From: an uncultured Collinsella sp.
GTDB taxonomy: Bacteria; Actinomycetota; Coriobacteriia; Coriobacteriales; Coriobacteriaceae
Length of the DNA stretch: 64,000 bases
NCBI GenBank assembly: GCA_900758375.1
Contig: CAAERJ010000030.1
Coordinates: 1 to 64,000, forward strand
Direction: 5' to 3'
Shown: piece after piece, positions 10,030-18,607 of the stretch
Layout of the letters: the number at the start of each line of letters is the position of its first letter
How positions within the stretch are numbered: position 1 is the first letter of the stretch
Notes under the pieces: model-generated
Databases searched by the model: none
The model's input: the letters and a program-made list of their open reading frames with translations, nothing else
Told to the model about the DNA's origin: nothing
Position numbers and translations under genes: made by a program

Positions 10030-10785
10030 ATGGCGCGAGCCATCTTCCAAACTATTTATGACAACGTGAAGCAGTCGATTGACGACGGCACATACGCCTA
10101 TCAGAGCTATCTGCCTTCGGAGACTGAGCTCACGCAGCTGTTTGACTGTTCGCGCATGACGGTCCGTCGCGCCATCTCGATGCTTGCGGCAGATGGTTAT
10201 GTGCTCCCTCAGCAAGGCAAAGGCATGCGCGTCATTCGCAACATCAGTGACGAGAAGAGTCGTGGTGGCGGCGGACTCGAGACCTTTAAGGAAATCGCGG
10301 TCAACCGAGGCTTTGAGCTCAAGACTGTCACCACCGTCTTTGAGCTCCTCATCTGCAGCAAGGCGCTCTCCAAGATTACCGGGTTTCCTGAAGGCTGTGA
10401 GCTCACACGCGCCAAACGCATCCGTTATGCAGACGGACAAGCCGTGTGCTCCGACGACTCCTATTACCTAAGCTCACAGGTACCGGGGCTGACACCCGAG
10501 ATTGTCAACGACTCGATCTATCGTTACCTCGAAGAAGACCTTGGCATTAAGATTGCCACGGGCAAACGCGATGTAACGATCGAGCATCCCACGCCCGAGG
10601 ATACGCGCGTGCTCGATCTCGACGACTTTAACGCACTCGCCGTTATACGCGGACAGACCTACAACGCCGACGGTATCCTTATGGAATACACCGAGACCAA
10701 ACAGGTTCCCGGGTTCTTTTTGCTCCATGAAACCGTGACGCGCAACGGTACCGGTCGAACCGGCCACCAAAGCAGCATGAACTAA
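10030..10785 (+). CDS. GntR/HutC-family transcriptional regulator
   Basis: A 251-residue repressor with an N-terminal winged helix (YLPSETELTQLFDCSRMTVRRAISMLAADGYV, residues ~26-57) and a C-terminal UTRA ligand-binding domain typical of HutC/TreR-type sugar-phosphate sensors. It follows the dehydrogenase by 65 bp, likely in one transcript. Three TCTAGA-centred sites in the EIIBC/dehydrogenase gap are its probable operators, giving an autoregulated sugar-inducible switch; the inducer is likely the phosphorylated glucoside (inference). Confidence 0.92.
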   Translation: MARAIFQTIYDNVKQSIDDGTYAYQSYLPSETELTQLFDCSRMTVRRAISMLAADGYVLPQQGKGMRVIRNISDEKSRGGGGLETFKEIAVNRGFELKTVTTVFELLICSKALSKITGFPEGCELTRAKRIRYADGQAVCSDDSYYLSSQVPGLTPEIVNDSIYRYLEEDLGIKIATGKRDVTIEHPTPEDTRVLDLDDFNALAVIRGQTYNADGILMEYTETKQVPGFFLLHETVTRNGTGRTGHQSSMN

Positions 10786-10794
10786 CCATTTATT

Positions 10795-10866
10795 AGTTGC
10801 GGTGGAATAGTTCCTAGAATGGCCAGCTTAAGGGCAAAACAGGAACTATTCCACCGCAACTTTTTT
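10795..10866. terminator. Long bidirectional terminator hairpin
   Basis: Perfect 21-bp arms (10795-10815 and 10841-10861) with a 25-base loop are followed by six T on the plus strand. It ends the gntR transcript and could also serve the convergent ferredoxin gene. The arm (AGTTGCGGTGGAATAGTTCC) is much longer than a normal terminator and may be a repeat-family member. Confidence 0.8.
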
Positions 10867-10916
10867 GGCCGGCGGGGCAGCACCTGTCCCACCGGCCATC
10901 ATTTACGCTCTTTTAG

Positions 10917-12170
10917 CTAGTCCGCAAGCTTCTCCACCTGATCGAGCATCTTGTCGAGCTTGGCCTTTGCTTCGGCCTTGACCTTCTCAGCTTCTTCGTG
11001 AGCCTTCGCCTTCTGAGCGGCCTTTTCCTCAGCCTCGGGATCGACGACGACCAGGTTGGATGCATCATGCTCAACCAACTTAAGCGCATGCTCGGGGCAC
11101 ACCTTGACGCAGGCCCCGCAACCTAGGCAATACGTGGATTCCAGCGCAAAGCGGCCGCTTCCCACCAAATCGCAGGCAGATGTGGGGCATACATTGACAC
11201 ACTCGCCACACGACGTGCACTTGTCAAAATCGCATTCCGGCGTGCTCACCTGCATGTTCTGGGCAAGCTCGGGATGGTTTTGCAATGTCGAGAGCACCAG
11301 CTGCCGCCCGTGCGTGAGCGAACGGCGACGCTTGGTCGTCGTGGTGCCGCACATGGTGTTGAGCGTGCGCTCGAGCTGCGTGATCTGGTGACGGTGAGCC
11401 TTCAACTTCTGCGTCACCGAGGCCAGTGCCGCCGTCGCCGGATTGAGCTTGGTCACCGTCAGGCCCGTGGTACGGGCAATCTTTTCCATGTACTCCTTGC
11501 GCTCGTACTCGCGAAGCTTATGGCACTTGAGGCTCTTGGGGTCGACCTCCAGGCCCATGCCCGTACCAGCCCACTCCTCGGCAGTAGCGATGGCCTCGCC
11601 CAGAATATCCTCGCCACCGGTGTTGCGGCACTTATCGCACACGCCCAGTGGCAGGTAGACGCTCACGTTGGGATAGTCGGCCAGCACCGAGAACCAGGTC
11701 TCGGCCGTAATATCGCCCACGCAGGCGACGACGACCTCGTTTTCGCGCGGCATGCGCTTAAGGGCGCGCGTGCAGGTAACGTAGGCGGTCTCGTGGCTCG
11801 TAGCAGCAGAGACGATATCGTCATACAGGTTTTTGGGCGCCAGGCGCGGCGAGATGATCGCCTCGGTCGGACAGGCAGCGGCGCACAGGCCGCACTTGCG
11901 ACAGGAGTCGAGGATCTCGATGGCGTCTTCCTCGACCTCGATAGCGTTGACCGGGCACACGTCCATGCACGCGGTGCAGGCGCTCTTCTCGTTTTTGCAG
12001 GTCAAGCACGGAATGGTGTTGCCGCGCGGACGCTCCTTGTAGTCGGCAGGATTCCACTGCGGTGCCGACGGATCGAGTGCATCGGTCACACCGCCAAGCG
12101 GGTTTTTAAGAAAGTCGAAACCCTTGCTGATCTCGATAATGTCATCAAACAGATCGTGTTCCTGCGCCAT
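10917..12170 (-). CDS. Multi-cluster 4Fe-4S ferredoxin protein
   Basis: A 417-residue cytoplasmic iron-sulfur protein. Four cluster motifs are visible: CLTCKNEKSACTACMDVCP and CRKCGLCAAACP near residues 55-105, and CTSCGECVNVCP and CLGCGACVKVCP near residues 320-370. The middle (~110-300) has further cysteines (VTCTRAL, VACVGD, GVCDKC) and no recognised enzyme domain. The last 50 residues are a charged Lys/Glu/Ala helix, probably a coiled coil. The start at 12170 has GGGAGGGG. Neither neighbour is a known partner, so the role (electron hub or accessory protein of an oxidoreductase) is open. Confidence 0.85.
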   Translation of the reverse strand: MAQEHDLFDDIIEISKGFDFLKNPLGGVTDALDPSAPQWNPADYKERPRGNTIPCLTCKNEKSACTACMDVCPVNAIEVEEDAIEILDSCRKCGLCAAACPTEAIISPRLAPKNLYDDIVSAATSHETAYVTCTRALKRMPRENEVVVACVGDITAETWFSVLADYPNVSVYLPLGVCDKCRNTGGEDILGEAIATAEEWAGTGMGLEVDPKSLKCHKLREYERKEYMEKIARTTGLTVTKLNPATAALASVTQKLKAHRHQITQLERTLNTMCGTTTTKRRRSLTHGRQLVLSTLQNHPELAQNMQVSTPECDFDKCTSCGECVNVCPTSACDLVGSGRFALESTYCLGCGACVKVCPEHALKLVEHDASNLVVVDPEAEEKAAQKAKAHEEAEKVKAEAKAKLDKMLDQVEKLAD

Positions 12171-12321
12171 GCGCGGCCCCTCCCTGAGCAGTGCAAACAA
12201 GCAAGAGATAATGATACGCTATCGGCCCACGCCTCGGGCAAATTACACGCGGCGCATCTTTGCGGCAAATAGCCCATGGCCCATCGCCGCCTCGATTGCA
12301 CAAGGTCAATCAAGCGCCAAA

Positions 12322-13389
12322 CTATGCCTCGCACATGAACTGCACGAGCTTTTGTTTGGTCACCTTTGCCTGCTCGTTGGCCATATTACGTTCATTTCTA
12401 AAGACCGCATTTGCAACACTCTGCAGATCGGCATCGGAAATCTCGCCAAGGCCCAGCTCCTCGAGCGTCGTCGGCAGACCAACGCGCTGGCAAAACTCGA
12501 GCACCTGATCAAGCTCGGGTGCACGCTCCAGGCGCAGCTGCACCACCAGGCCAAATGCCACGGCCTCGCCATGCATTGCCTTGCACTCGGGCAGAATCGT
12601 CAGACCGTTGGCGATGGCATGCGCCAACGCCAAGCCACCGCTCTCAAAGCCGACGCCCGAGAGCAGAATATTGCACTCGATCAGGCGCTCAACTGCCGGC
12701 GATGTACGGCCCTTTTTGAGATCGCGCTTGGCAGCGACGCCGCACTCCATGAGCGTGTCGTAGCAGGCGCGAGCCGCAACCAAGGCCAAGTGTCCCGGCG
12801 CGCCACCGTGCTCGTTGGCGCCGTGCGCCGCGGCGCACGAACGCGCCTCAAAATACGTTGCCAGCGCATCGCCCATACCAGCGACCGTCATACGCAGTGG
12901 GGCCGCCGCGACCACGTTGGTATCGACCACGACCAGGTCTGGATTCTTCTCGAGCATCAGGTAGTGGTCGAACGACCCATCCTCGTGATACAGCACCGAA
13001 ATCGCGCTGCACGGACCGTCCATCGAAGCCGCCGTGGGGCATACGCACAACGGCACCTCGGCATAAAACGCAACGGCCTTGGCAATATCGAGTATCTTGC
13101 CGCCGCCAATACCCACCACCATGTCGCAATACTCGGCCCGGGCTTCCTTAGCCATTTCGACAACGGCGTCTTCCGTACACGGACCGTCATAAATCTTAAA
13201 GAACGGCTCACTTAGATCTTCGTCCAGAAATCCATCGACGATCTGCTTGCACAGCCGATCCTCGGTGCCCTGGTCAAACAAGACATAAGCAGCGCAGCCC
13301 AACCATGACAAATACCTGCCCTGACGCGAAAGTTCGCCCGGCCCCTGAACATACCGGCCGGGACCGCCATAAACCATGGGAAGCGCCAT
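12322..13389 (-). CDS. GldA-like iron-containing dehydrogenase, paralogue 1
   Basis: A 355-residue member of the glycerol dehydrogenase family. It keeps the NAD motif GIGGGKILDIAKAVA, the metal-binding Asp in GMGDALATYFEA and two histidines in LAHAIANGLT and HGEAVAFG. It is clearly related to the next gene (13534), with the same GPGR/PGELS start and ATYFEA motifs, but diverged, e.g. an AHGANEHGG stretch in place of the Gly-rich loop. It probably oxidises or reduces a small polyol; the substrate is unknown. It lies 151 bp downstream of the ferredoxin gene's start, on the same strand. Confidence 0.85.
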   Translation of the reverse strand: MALPMVYGGPGRYVQGPGELSRQGRYLSWLGCAAYVLFDQGTEDRLCKQIVDGFLDEDLSEPFFKIYDGPCTEDAVVEMAKEARAEYCDMVVGIGGGKILDIAKAVAFYAEVPLCVCPTAASMDGPCSAISVLYHEDGSFDHYLMLEKNPDLVVVDTNVVAAAPLRMTVAGMGDALATYFEARSCAAAHGANEHGGAPGHLALVAARACYDTLMECGVAAKRDLKKGRTSPAVERLIECNILLSGVGFESGGLALAHAIANGLTILPECKAMHGEAVAFGLVVQLRLERAPELDQVLEFCQRVGLPTTLEELGLGEISDADLQSVANAVFRNERNMANEQAKVTKQKLVQFMCEA

Positions 13390-13485
13390 ACGAGAATCCG
13401 CCCTTCATCAAACAACGATTGGTACAAAGTAACCTTCCCCCTGCACCAACTTGTGCATTGGAGACAGGCCACTTTGCACCATAGC

Positions 13486-13519
13486 AAAAAGGGGCAAAGC
13501 CATCTGCTGGCTTTGCCCC
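13486..13519 (-). terminator. Rho-independent terminator after gldA
   Basis: Minus-strand stem GGGGCAAAGCCA / TGGCTTTGCCCC (12 bp, 5-base loop) followed by TTTTT, 15 bp after the gldA stop. Confidence 0.93.
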
Positions 13520-13533
13520 TTCCTTAGCTTGAT

Positions 13534-14634
13534 TTACTCATCCATGAGATAGTAGTGGCCCAGCGCGTCGGCACCCAGGATGGCGTTTGCGACCATCTCG
13601 GGAGTCACCTCAAACGGCATGTTGCACATGGTGTCATCGGGTGCGCAGGCGGCCTCGGCAACAATCATGGCCTGCTCGCGCGTAAGCTCGGCAACGCCAA
13701 GTTCCTTCATCGTGACCGGCAGGCCCAGCTCAATGCAGAAGCCCAAGACTTCCTCGAGCTTCTCGGTCGGGGCATCCTCGAGTACCAGCTGGACGATGGT
13801 GCCGAAGGCGACCTTCTCGCCGTGATACATGCCGTGGCACTCGGGCAGCATCGTCAGGCCATTGTGGATAGCATGAGCAGCAGCAAGGCCCGAGCTCTCA
13901 AAGCCAATGCCCGAAAGCAGCGTATTGGCCTCAATGATGTGCTCGACGGCAGGCGTGAGCGCACCCTTCTCCAGCGCGACCTTGGCCTTGACGCCATCGG
14001 CCATAAGCGTCTCGTAGCAGAGCTTGGCGAGCGCCAGGCCGGCCATGCCGCCCTTGCCGCCGGCGCAAGTGCCGCCGTCGGCATCATGCGTCGCCTGAGC
14101 CTCGAAATAGGTTGCGAGCGCATCGCCCATGCCGGAAACCGTCAGGCGCACCGGGCTCGCCGCGATAACTGTCGTATCCATCAGGACAATATTGGGGTTT
14201 GCCTTAAGGAAGAGATACTTGTCGAACTGGCCGTCGTCGGTGTAGAGCACCGAAAGTGCCGAGCACGGAGCATCGGTCGAAGCAATGGTGGGGCAAATGA
14301 TGACCGGGGACTCCAGGTAGTAGGCAACGGCCTTCGCGGTGTCGAGGATCTTGCCGCCACCGACGCCGACGATGATGTCGCAACCGTTGTCGCGAGCGAG
14401 CGCAACCAGACGATCGACCTCGCCCTTGGAGCACTCGCCGTTAAAGTCCTCAAACAGCAGCTCGGCCTTGGCCTCGGCAAAACTGCCCTCGATCTTGGCA
14501 CCGACGCGCTTCTTGCCCGAAGGCGTCACGATGACGAGGGCCTTAGCGCCGAGCGGCTCGACATAGGAGCCGAGCTTGGCCAGCTCGTCCGGACCCTGGA
14601 TGTACTTGCTGGGGCTATTGAAAATTGCAGCCAT
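13534..14634 (-). CDS. gldA: Glycerol dehydrogenase
   Basis: It converts glycerol and NAD+ to dihydroxyacetone and NADH. The 366-residue protein has the NAD-binding GVGGGKILDTAKAVAYY, the metal ligand Asp in GMGDALATYFEAQ, and His ligands in AAHAIHNGLT and YHGEKVAFG, as in GldA. It has its own terminators on both sides, so it is a single-gene unit. The gene and its neighbour at 12322 look like an old tandem duplication. Confidence 0.92.
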   Translation of the reverse strand: MAAIFNSPSKYIQGPDELAKLGSYVEPLGAKALVIVTPSGKKRVGAKIEGSFAEAKAELLFEDFNGECSKGEVDRLVALARDNGCDIIVGVGGGKILDTAKAVAYYLESPVIICPTIASTDAPCSALSVLYTDDGQFDKYLFLKANPNIVLMDTTVIAASPVRLTVSGMGDALATYFEAQATHDADGGTCAGGKGGMAGLALAKLCYETLMADGVKAKVALEKGALTPAVEHIIEANTLLSGIGFESSGLAAAHAIHNGLTMLPECHGMYHGEKVAFGTIVQLVLEDAPTEKLEEVLGFCIELGLPVTMKELGVAELTREQAMIVAEAACAPDDTMCNMPFEVTPEMVANAILGADALGHYYLMDE

Positions 14635-14650
14635 AACTATCCCATTCTCT

Positions 14651-14695
14651 AAAAGAAAAAAGAAAGGGGCTCCGTACGGATACGTGCGGAGCCCC
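14651..14695 (-). terminator. Rho-independent terminator after iron alcohol dehydrogenase
   Basis: Minus-strand stem GGGGCTCCG / CGGAGCCCC (9 bp, extendable, 12-base loop) followed by TTTCTTTTTT, just before gldA. Confidence 0.92.
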
Positions 14696-14717
14696 TCGTT
14701 ACGATAACAAGAGTCGA

Positions 14718-15941
14718 TTAGAAATCGATGTCGGTGTCGTAGTAGCAGGCCTTGAGGATCTTCTCGAAGTCGGCAGCCTTGGTCTCACGCGGGTTCTCCG
14801 GCGTGCAGGCGTCGGTCTCGGCGTTCGCGGCGATCTCGGGCAGCTTGGCGAGGAACTCCTCCTCGGAAACCATCTGCGGGTTCTCGGCGTCGACCTTCAC
14901 GCCACCATTCGCGTAATCCTTGATGGACTGCGGAATGTTGAGCTGGTCGTTGAGGTCGCGAATCTTCTGGACGAGCGCGGCGATGAGCTCCTCGTTGGTC
15001 TCGCCGGGAAGGTGCAGGATCTCCTTGGCCACGTAAGCATAACGCTCGGCAGCACGGGGATCCTTGGAGTTCCACTGGATGACCTTGCCCAGGTACATGG
15101 CGTTAGCAGCACCGTGGATGATGTGGCCGTTCTCGAAGGCAGCACCGGTCTTGTGAGCCATGGAGTGAACGATGCCGAGCAGGCCCGAGGAGAAGGCGAT
15201 ACCGGCGATGCACTGAGCCTCGTGCATGTGCTGACGGGCCTCATGGTCGCCAGCATAGGACTTGGGCAGCCACTCGACGATCTCGCGGATGCCGTGCAGA
15301 GCGTTGGCGTCGGTGAACATGGAAGCGCAGGTGGAAACGTAGGCCTCCATGCAGTGGGTCAGAGCGTCCATGCCGGTGTGAGCGCACAGCTTGGCGGGCA
15401 TGGTGTAGGTGAGCTCGGGGTCGACGATGGCGACATCAGGGGTGATGTTGAAGTCGGCCAGCGGGTACTTGATGCCCTTGGCATAGTCGGTAATGACGGA
15501 GAAGGCAGTGACCTCGGTAGCGGTACCGGAGGTGGAGGAGATGGCGCAGAAGTGAGCCTTCTGACGCAGCTCGGGGAAGCTGAACGGCTGGATGATGTTA
15601 TCGAAGGACTCCTCGGGATACTCGTAGAAGACCCACATGGCCTTAGCGGCATCGATGGGCGAGCCGCCGCCGATGGCGACAATCCAGTCGGGCTCGAACT
15701 CGCGCATGGCCTCGGCGCCCTTCATGACCGTCTCGATGGACGGATCGGACTCGACGCCCTCGAACAGCTTGACCTCCATGCCGGCCTCTTTGAGGTCGGC
15801 CTCAACGTCCTGCAGGAACCCGCCGCGGCGCATAGAGCTGCCGCCAGAAACGATGATGGCCTTCTTGCCCTTGAGGTTCTTCACCTCGTGGCGAGCGCCC
15901 TCACCAAAGTACAGATCACGAGGATTGGTAAAACGTCCCAT
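14718..15941 (-). CDS. Iron-containing alcohol dehydrogenase
   Basis: A 407-residue group III alcohol dehydrogenase of the butanol dehydrogenase type. Visible are AIGGGSPIDAAKAMW (cofactor), STSGTATEVTAFSVI, and metal ligands in HTGMDALTHCMEAY, GIVHSMAHKTGAAF and IIHGAANAMYLG. Likely a fermentative enzyme reducing an aldehyde (ethanol, butanol or propanediol type) with NAD(P)H. The start at 15941 is fixed by an ideal AGGAGG. It is slightly longer than usual because of a C-terminal extension (ENPRETKAADFEKIL). Confidence 0.92.
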   Translation of the reverse strand: MGRFTNPRDLYFGEGARHEVKNLKGKKAIIVSGGSSMRRGGFLQDVEADLKEAGMEVKLFEGVESDPSIETVMKGAEAMREFEPDWIVAIGGGSPIDAAKAMWVFYEYPEESFDNIIQPFSFPELRQKAHFCAISSTSGTATEVTAFSVITDYAKGIKYPLADFNITPDVAIVDPELTYTMPAKLCAHTGMDALTHCMEAYVSTCASMFTDANALHGIREIVEWLPKSYAGDHEARQHMHEAQCIAGIAFSSGLLGIVHSMAHKTGAAFENGHIIHGAANAMYLGKVIQWNSKDPRAAERYAYVAKEILHLPGETNEELIAALVQKIRDLNDQLNIPQSIKDYANGGVKVDAENPQMVSEEEFLAKLPEIAANAETDACTPENPRETKAADFEKILKACYYDTDIDF

Positions 15942-16442
15942 ACTGTGCCTCCTAAACAAGCCCCTCTTAGACTTGCGTATATAACGGAGCACCCAATTGG
16001 CTCCGTTAGGACCGTTTTGCGCGTTGCCGGCGATGACAATGCGCGATGTCTAAACGTCTCAACGCTCAGACAAACATTATTCTACCGTTCTAGTTGGTCA
16101 GTTATTCACCTAAAGCCGACAATGATGAAACGTTTTTTCTATCCCTGAAGACCCTTGTGGGGCATTCATACTCCCAAGCTGGGCAAACGTTTTATCAAGG
16201 TTGACCACATATCCCGGGCAGGACGGTGCCCCTCCAAAATGCGCCCCGTTCGCCGCCAAAAATCGACCGTTTGCGGCACCGTGATACCACTCAGTCGTCC
16301 AAGGTGCCGACATTTGTGCGACATCCGTCTTCGTGGTGCAAAGGTGCATGTCCAAGTGCGGCACCCCCGGTTTGCCACATGCGGGTAAACTAGAACCTTA
16401 TTATAGAGACATTTGAACCCTAACCGCAGCAAAGGAGGCCCC
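15942..16442. other. 501-bp gap upstream of TPR-like gene pair
   Basis: No convincing gene. An imperfect long hairpin spans 16302-16365 (ends GGTGCCG / CGGCACC). The left part is presumably the dehydrogenase promoter. An open frame on the minus strand at 16110-16364 has no ribosome binding site or recognisable sequence and was not called. Confidence 0.4.
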
Positions 16443-17519
16443 ATGGCATTCGATCCCATTCAAGAGGATTGCCATCGCCTCGTTCTTGAGGCCTTGCGCC
16501 GCGACAATATTCCGCTCACCGACGGTGCCGCCGTAGAGCGTCTGATGGAACAATTCACCCGCAACCCCGCGCCGCTCATCGTGCACGACCGCGACCGCGC
16601 CGGGCACCTCATTGCCAAGGTGGTCGAGGCTGTCGACTACCGCATTCCCTTTATCCCTGACGATACCCAGGCAGAGCAAGAAGAGGCCGCTGCCGAGAAC
16701 ATGCTTCGCGAGGCAGCCGCACTCGACCCCACCAACTGGGATGCCCAGCGCATGCTGACCGCCCTCACCGCCAACTCCAACGAGGAGTACGTACAGTACT
16801 TGGTATCCAAGCGCGATGAAGTCGAGCACGACCTGGCACTCAAGATCGCCTCGGCGCAGGACCCCTACGAGCGTGAGGCCGCAGGCGACCTTATGCGCCG
16901 CCCCTACCTGCGCTGGCTTGCCGCCCTTGCGTCGCGCGCCCTCATTAGCGGCCGCTATCGCATGTCGCTCAAAGCCGCAAACTGCAGCCTCGACTTTGCC
17001 CCCAACGATCCGGCCGGCGTCCGCCACACCGCAATGCTCGCCATGGCTAAGCTCGAATACCCCGCCGAGGAGCTCAAGCGCTTTCGCTCCGCCCACTCCG
17101 TCTCCTATCTCACCAACACGCCACTACGCCGTCGTCCCAAGGACGCGGAGCGCGACTTGGACCCATGGACGCTCATCGCGCTGATGAGCGCTGCCTGGCG
17201 CGAGCTGGACTACGAGGGTGCCGAGCACTACTTGCGCATCCTTGCACGCTCGTGCCCACACGCAGCCGAGGCGCTCTATTTCCAAACCGAGTTTCCCGAT
17301 GGCGTCTATGCCCGCGTCAACGTGGGCGTGGGCTCCACCGACGAGCTTGTCCTTGCGCTGTCCGAGGCGACGCCGGTACTGCAAGAGGGCTTGGGCGCCC
17401 CCGACAACGCCAGCTTTGCCGCCTGGGTCGCCACCAACGATATCGTGCGTTCCCAGATTGACGAGCGCATCCTGCGGGCGGCCGAGCAGGGCCTGCCGTT
17501 TAAGGGAGGAGACCTCTAA
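16443..17519 (+). CDS. Hypothetical helical-repeat protein, first of coupled pair
   Basis: A 358-residue soluble protein with no signal peptide. The sequence is almost entirely alpha-helical with TPR-like segments (AAAENMLREAAALDPTNWDAQRMLTAL near residues 85-110; ALISGRYRMSLKAANCSLDFAPNDPAGVRHTAML near 165-200; DYEGAEHYLRILARSCPHAAEAL near 255-280). AAAGGAGG precedes the start. Its stop overlaps the start of the next gene, which is similar in size and composition, and murT-gatD follows, so a cell-envelope role is possible but unproven. Confidence 0.8.
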   Translation: MAFDPIQEDCHRLVLEALRRDNIPLTDGAAVERLMEQFTRNPAPLIVHDRDRAGHLIAKVVEAVDYRIPFIPDDTQAEQEEAAAENMLREAAALDPTNWDAQRMLTALTANSNEEYVQYLVSKRDEVEHDLALKIASAQDPYEREAAGDLMRRPYLRWLAALASRALISGRYRMSLKAANCSLDFAPNDPAGVRHTAMLAMAKLEYPAEELKRFRSAHSVSYLTNTPLRRRPKDAERDLDPWTLIALMSAAWRELDYEGAEHYLRILARSCPHAAEALYFQTEFPDGVYARVNVGVGSTDELVLALSEATPVLQEGLGAPDNASFAAWVATNDIVRSQIDERILRAAEQGLPFKGGDL

Positions 17520-18562
17520 TGGATCCGAGCGTCTACATCCCCGCCTACCTGGAGCGCGCCTACCTTGCGTCGCACCCCGAACTCACCGATGCAGCACGCG
17601 AGCTTGTCCATAACGACGTGAGCGTCAACCCTCATAAGTATGCGCAGACCGAGCATGCCCAGGCACTGCTGTCCTATGCAGGCGTCCACCGCCACCTGCT
17701 CGACGAGCTCCATCGTATCGAGGACATGGGCAGCGACGAGGAGTTTGAACAGACGCGCAACCACCTGTTCGACGATACGCGCGATGAGCTGCTCAAGATC
17801 GTCCGCGTCGACGCGCTGGCCGTCGATGCCCAGCTGCTCGCCATCATTTTGGCGGACACGCCCGTCGACGCCTGTCTAGGCGACTTGATGAAGCTCGAGG
17901 CGACCACGGCCGATTACTTGCAGCAAAGCGTGCCCGGGTTCGACATGGAGGCCCCGCACTACTGGGCCAACAAGGTTTTGACGGACGGCGTGACGGCGGC
18001 CGATCTCACCGTAAGCGAGCCGGCTCTTATCGGGTGGCTCCACACGCTCGAGGCCATCTCGCAGCTGTGCATGGCGAGCGCTCGCTACCGTGCTGCCGCC
18101 AACTATTCTCGCCGCGTTCTTAAGGCGGAAGGCTATCCCACCCGAGCTGCAGGCACCGTGCTACTCGCCCTCGCTCGCCTGGAAGACGAGGACGGCTTTT
18201 TTGCCCTGGCCCACCAGCTCGAGGAGCAGATGGGGGCCGATGCCCTCGAGAGCTCCCCCTGGTACCTACTCGCCCGCACGATCCTGTTGTTCAAAACGAA
18301 CAAGATGCGCCCGGCGACACGCGCGCTGCGTGAGTTTACCAACCGCTGCGAGGGCGGCGCGTTCTTTTTGCTGAACCCCATGTATCAGACGCCGTATCTT
18401 CCCTGCCGGCCCGAACCGCACGACCCCTGGGACCTTTCGCATCAGGCAGTTTGGGAGGCCGACGGCATCATCTCGGATACTCCCGACTTTGCCCCCTGGG
18501 CCAGCGCTTGCGAAGACGTATCGCAGCTTGCCCAGGAATTTGCGCGCCGCTACGGCTTTTAA
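17519..18562 (+). CDS. Hypothetical helical-repeat protein, second of coupled pair
   Basis: A 347-residue helical protein whose ATG overlaps the previous stop (TAATG), implying translational coupling and probably a complex between the two products. TPR-like stretches include ARYRAAANYSRRVLKAEGYPTRAAGTVLLALARLED near residues 180-215. GGAGG lies within the end of the upstream gene. No catalytic motif is visible. The pair precedes murT-gatD by 46 bp on the same strand. Confidence 0.8.
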   Translation: MDPSVYIPAYLERAYLASHPELTDAARELVHNDVSVNPHKYAQTEHAQALLSYAGVHRHLLDELHRIEDMGSDEEFEQTRNHLFDDTRDELLKIVRVDALAVDAQLLAIILADTPVDACLGDLMKLEATTADYLQQSVPGFDMEAPHYWANKVLTDGVTAADLTVSEPALIGWLHTLEAISQLCMASARYRAAANYSRRVLKAEGYPTRAAGTVLLALARLEDEDGFFALAHQLEEQMGADALESSPWYLLARTILLFKTNKMRPATRALREFTNRCEGGAFFLLNPMYQTPYLPCRPEPHDPWDLSHQAVWEADGIISDTPDFAPWASACEDVSQLAQEFARRYGF

Positions 18563-18607
18563 CGGCACAAACGTCACGACCATGTCATTCACGTTAGGAA
18601 CGGCTTC

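Noticed and set aside
16110..16364. 84-codon minus-strand frame upstream of the TPR-like pair
   Set aside because: No ribosome binding site, no hydrophobic or domain pattern, and it runs through a hairpin.
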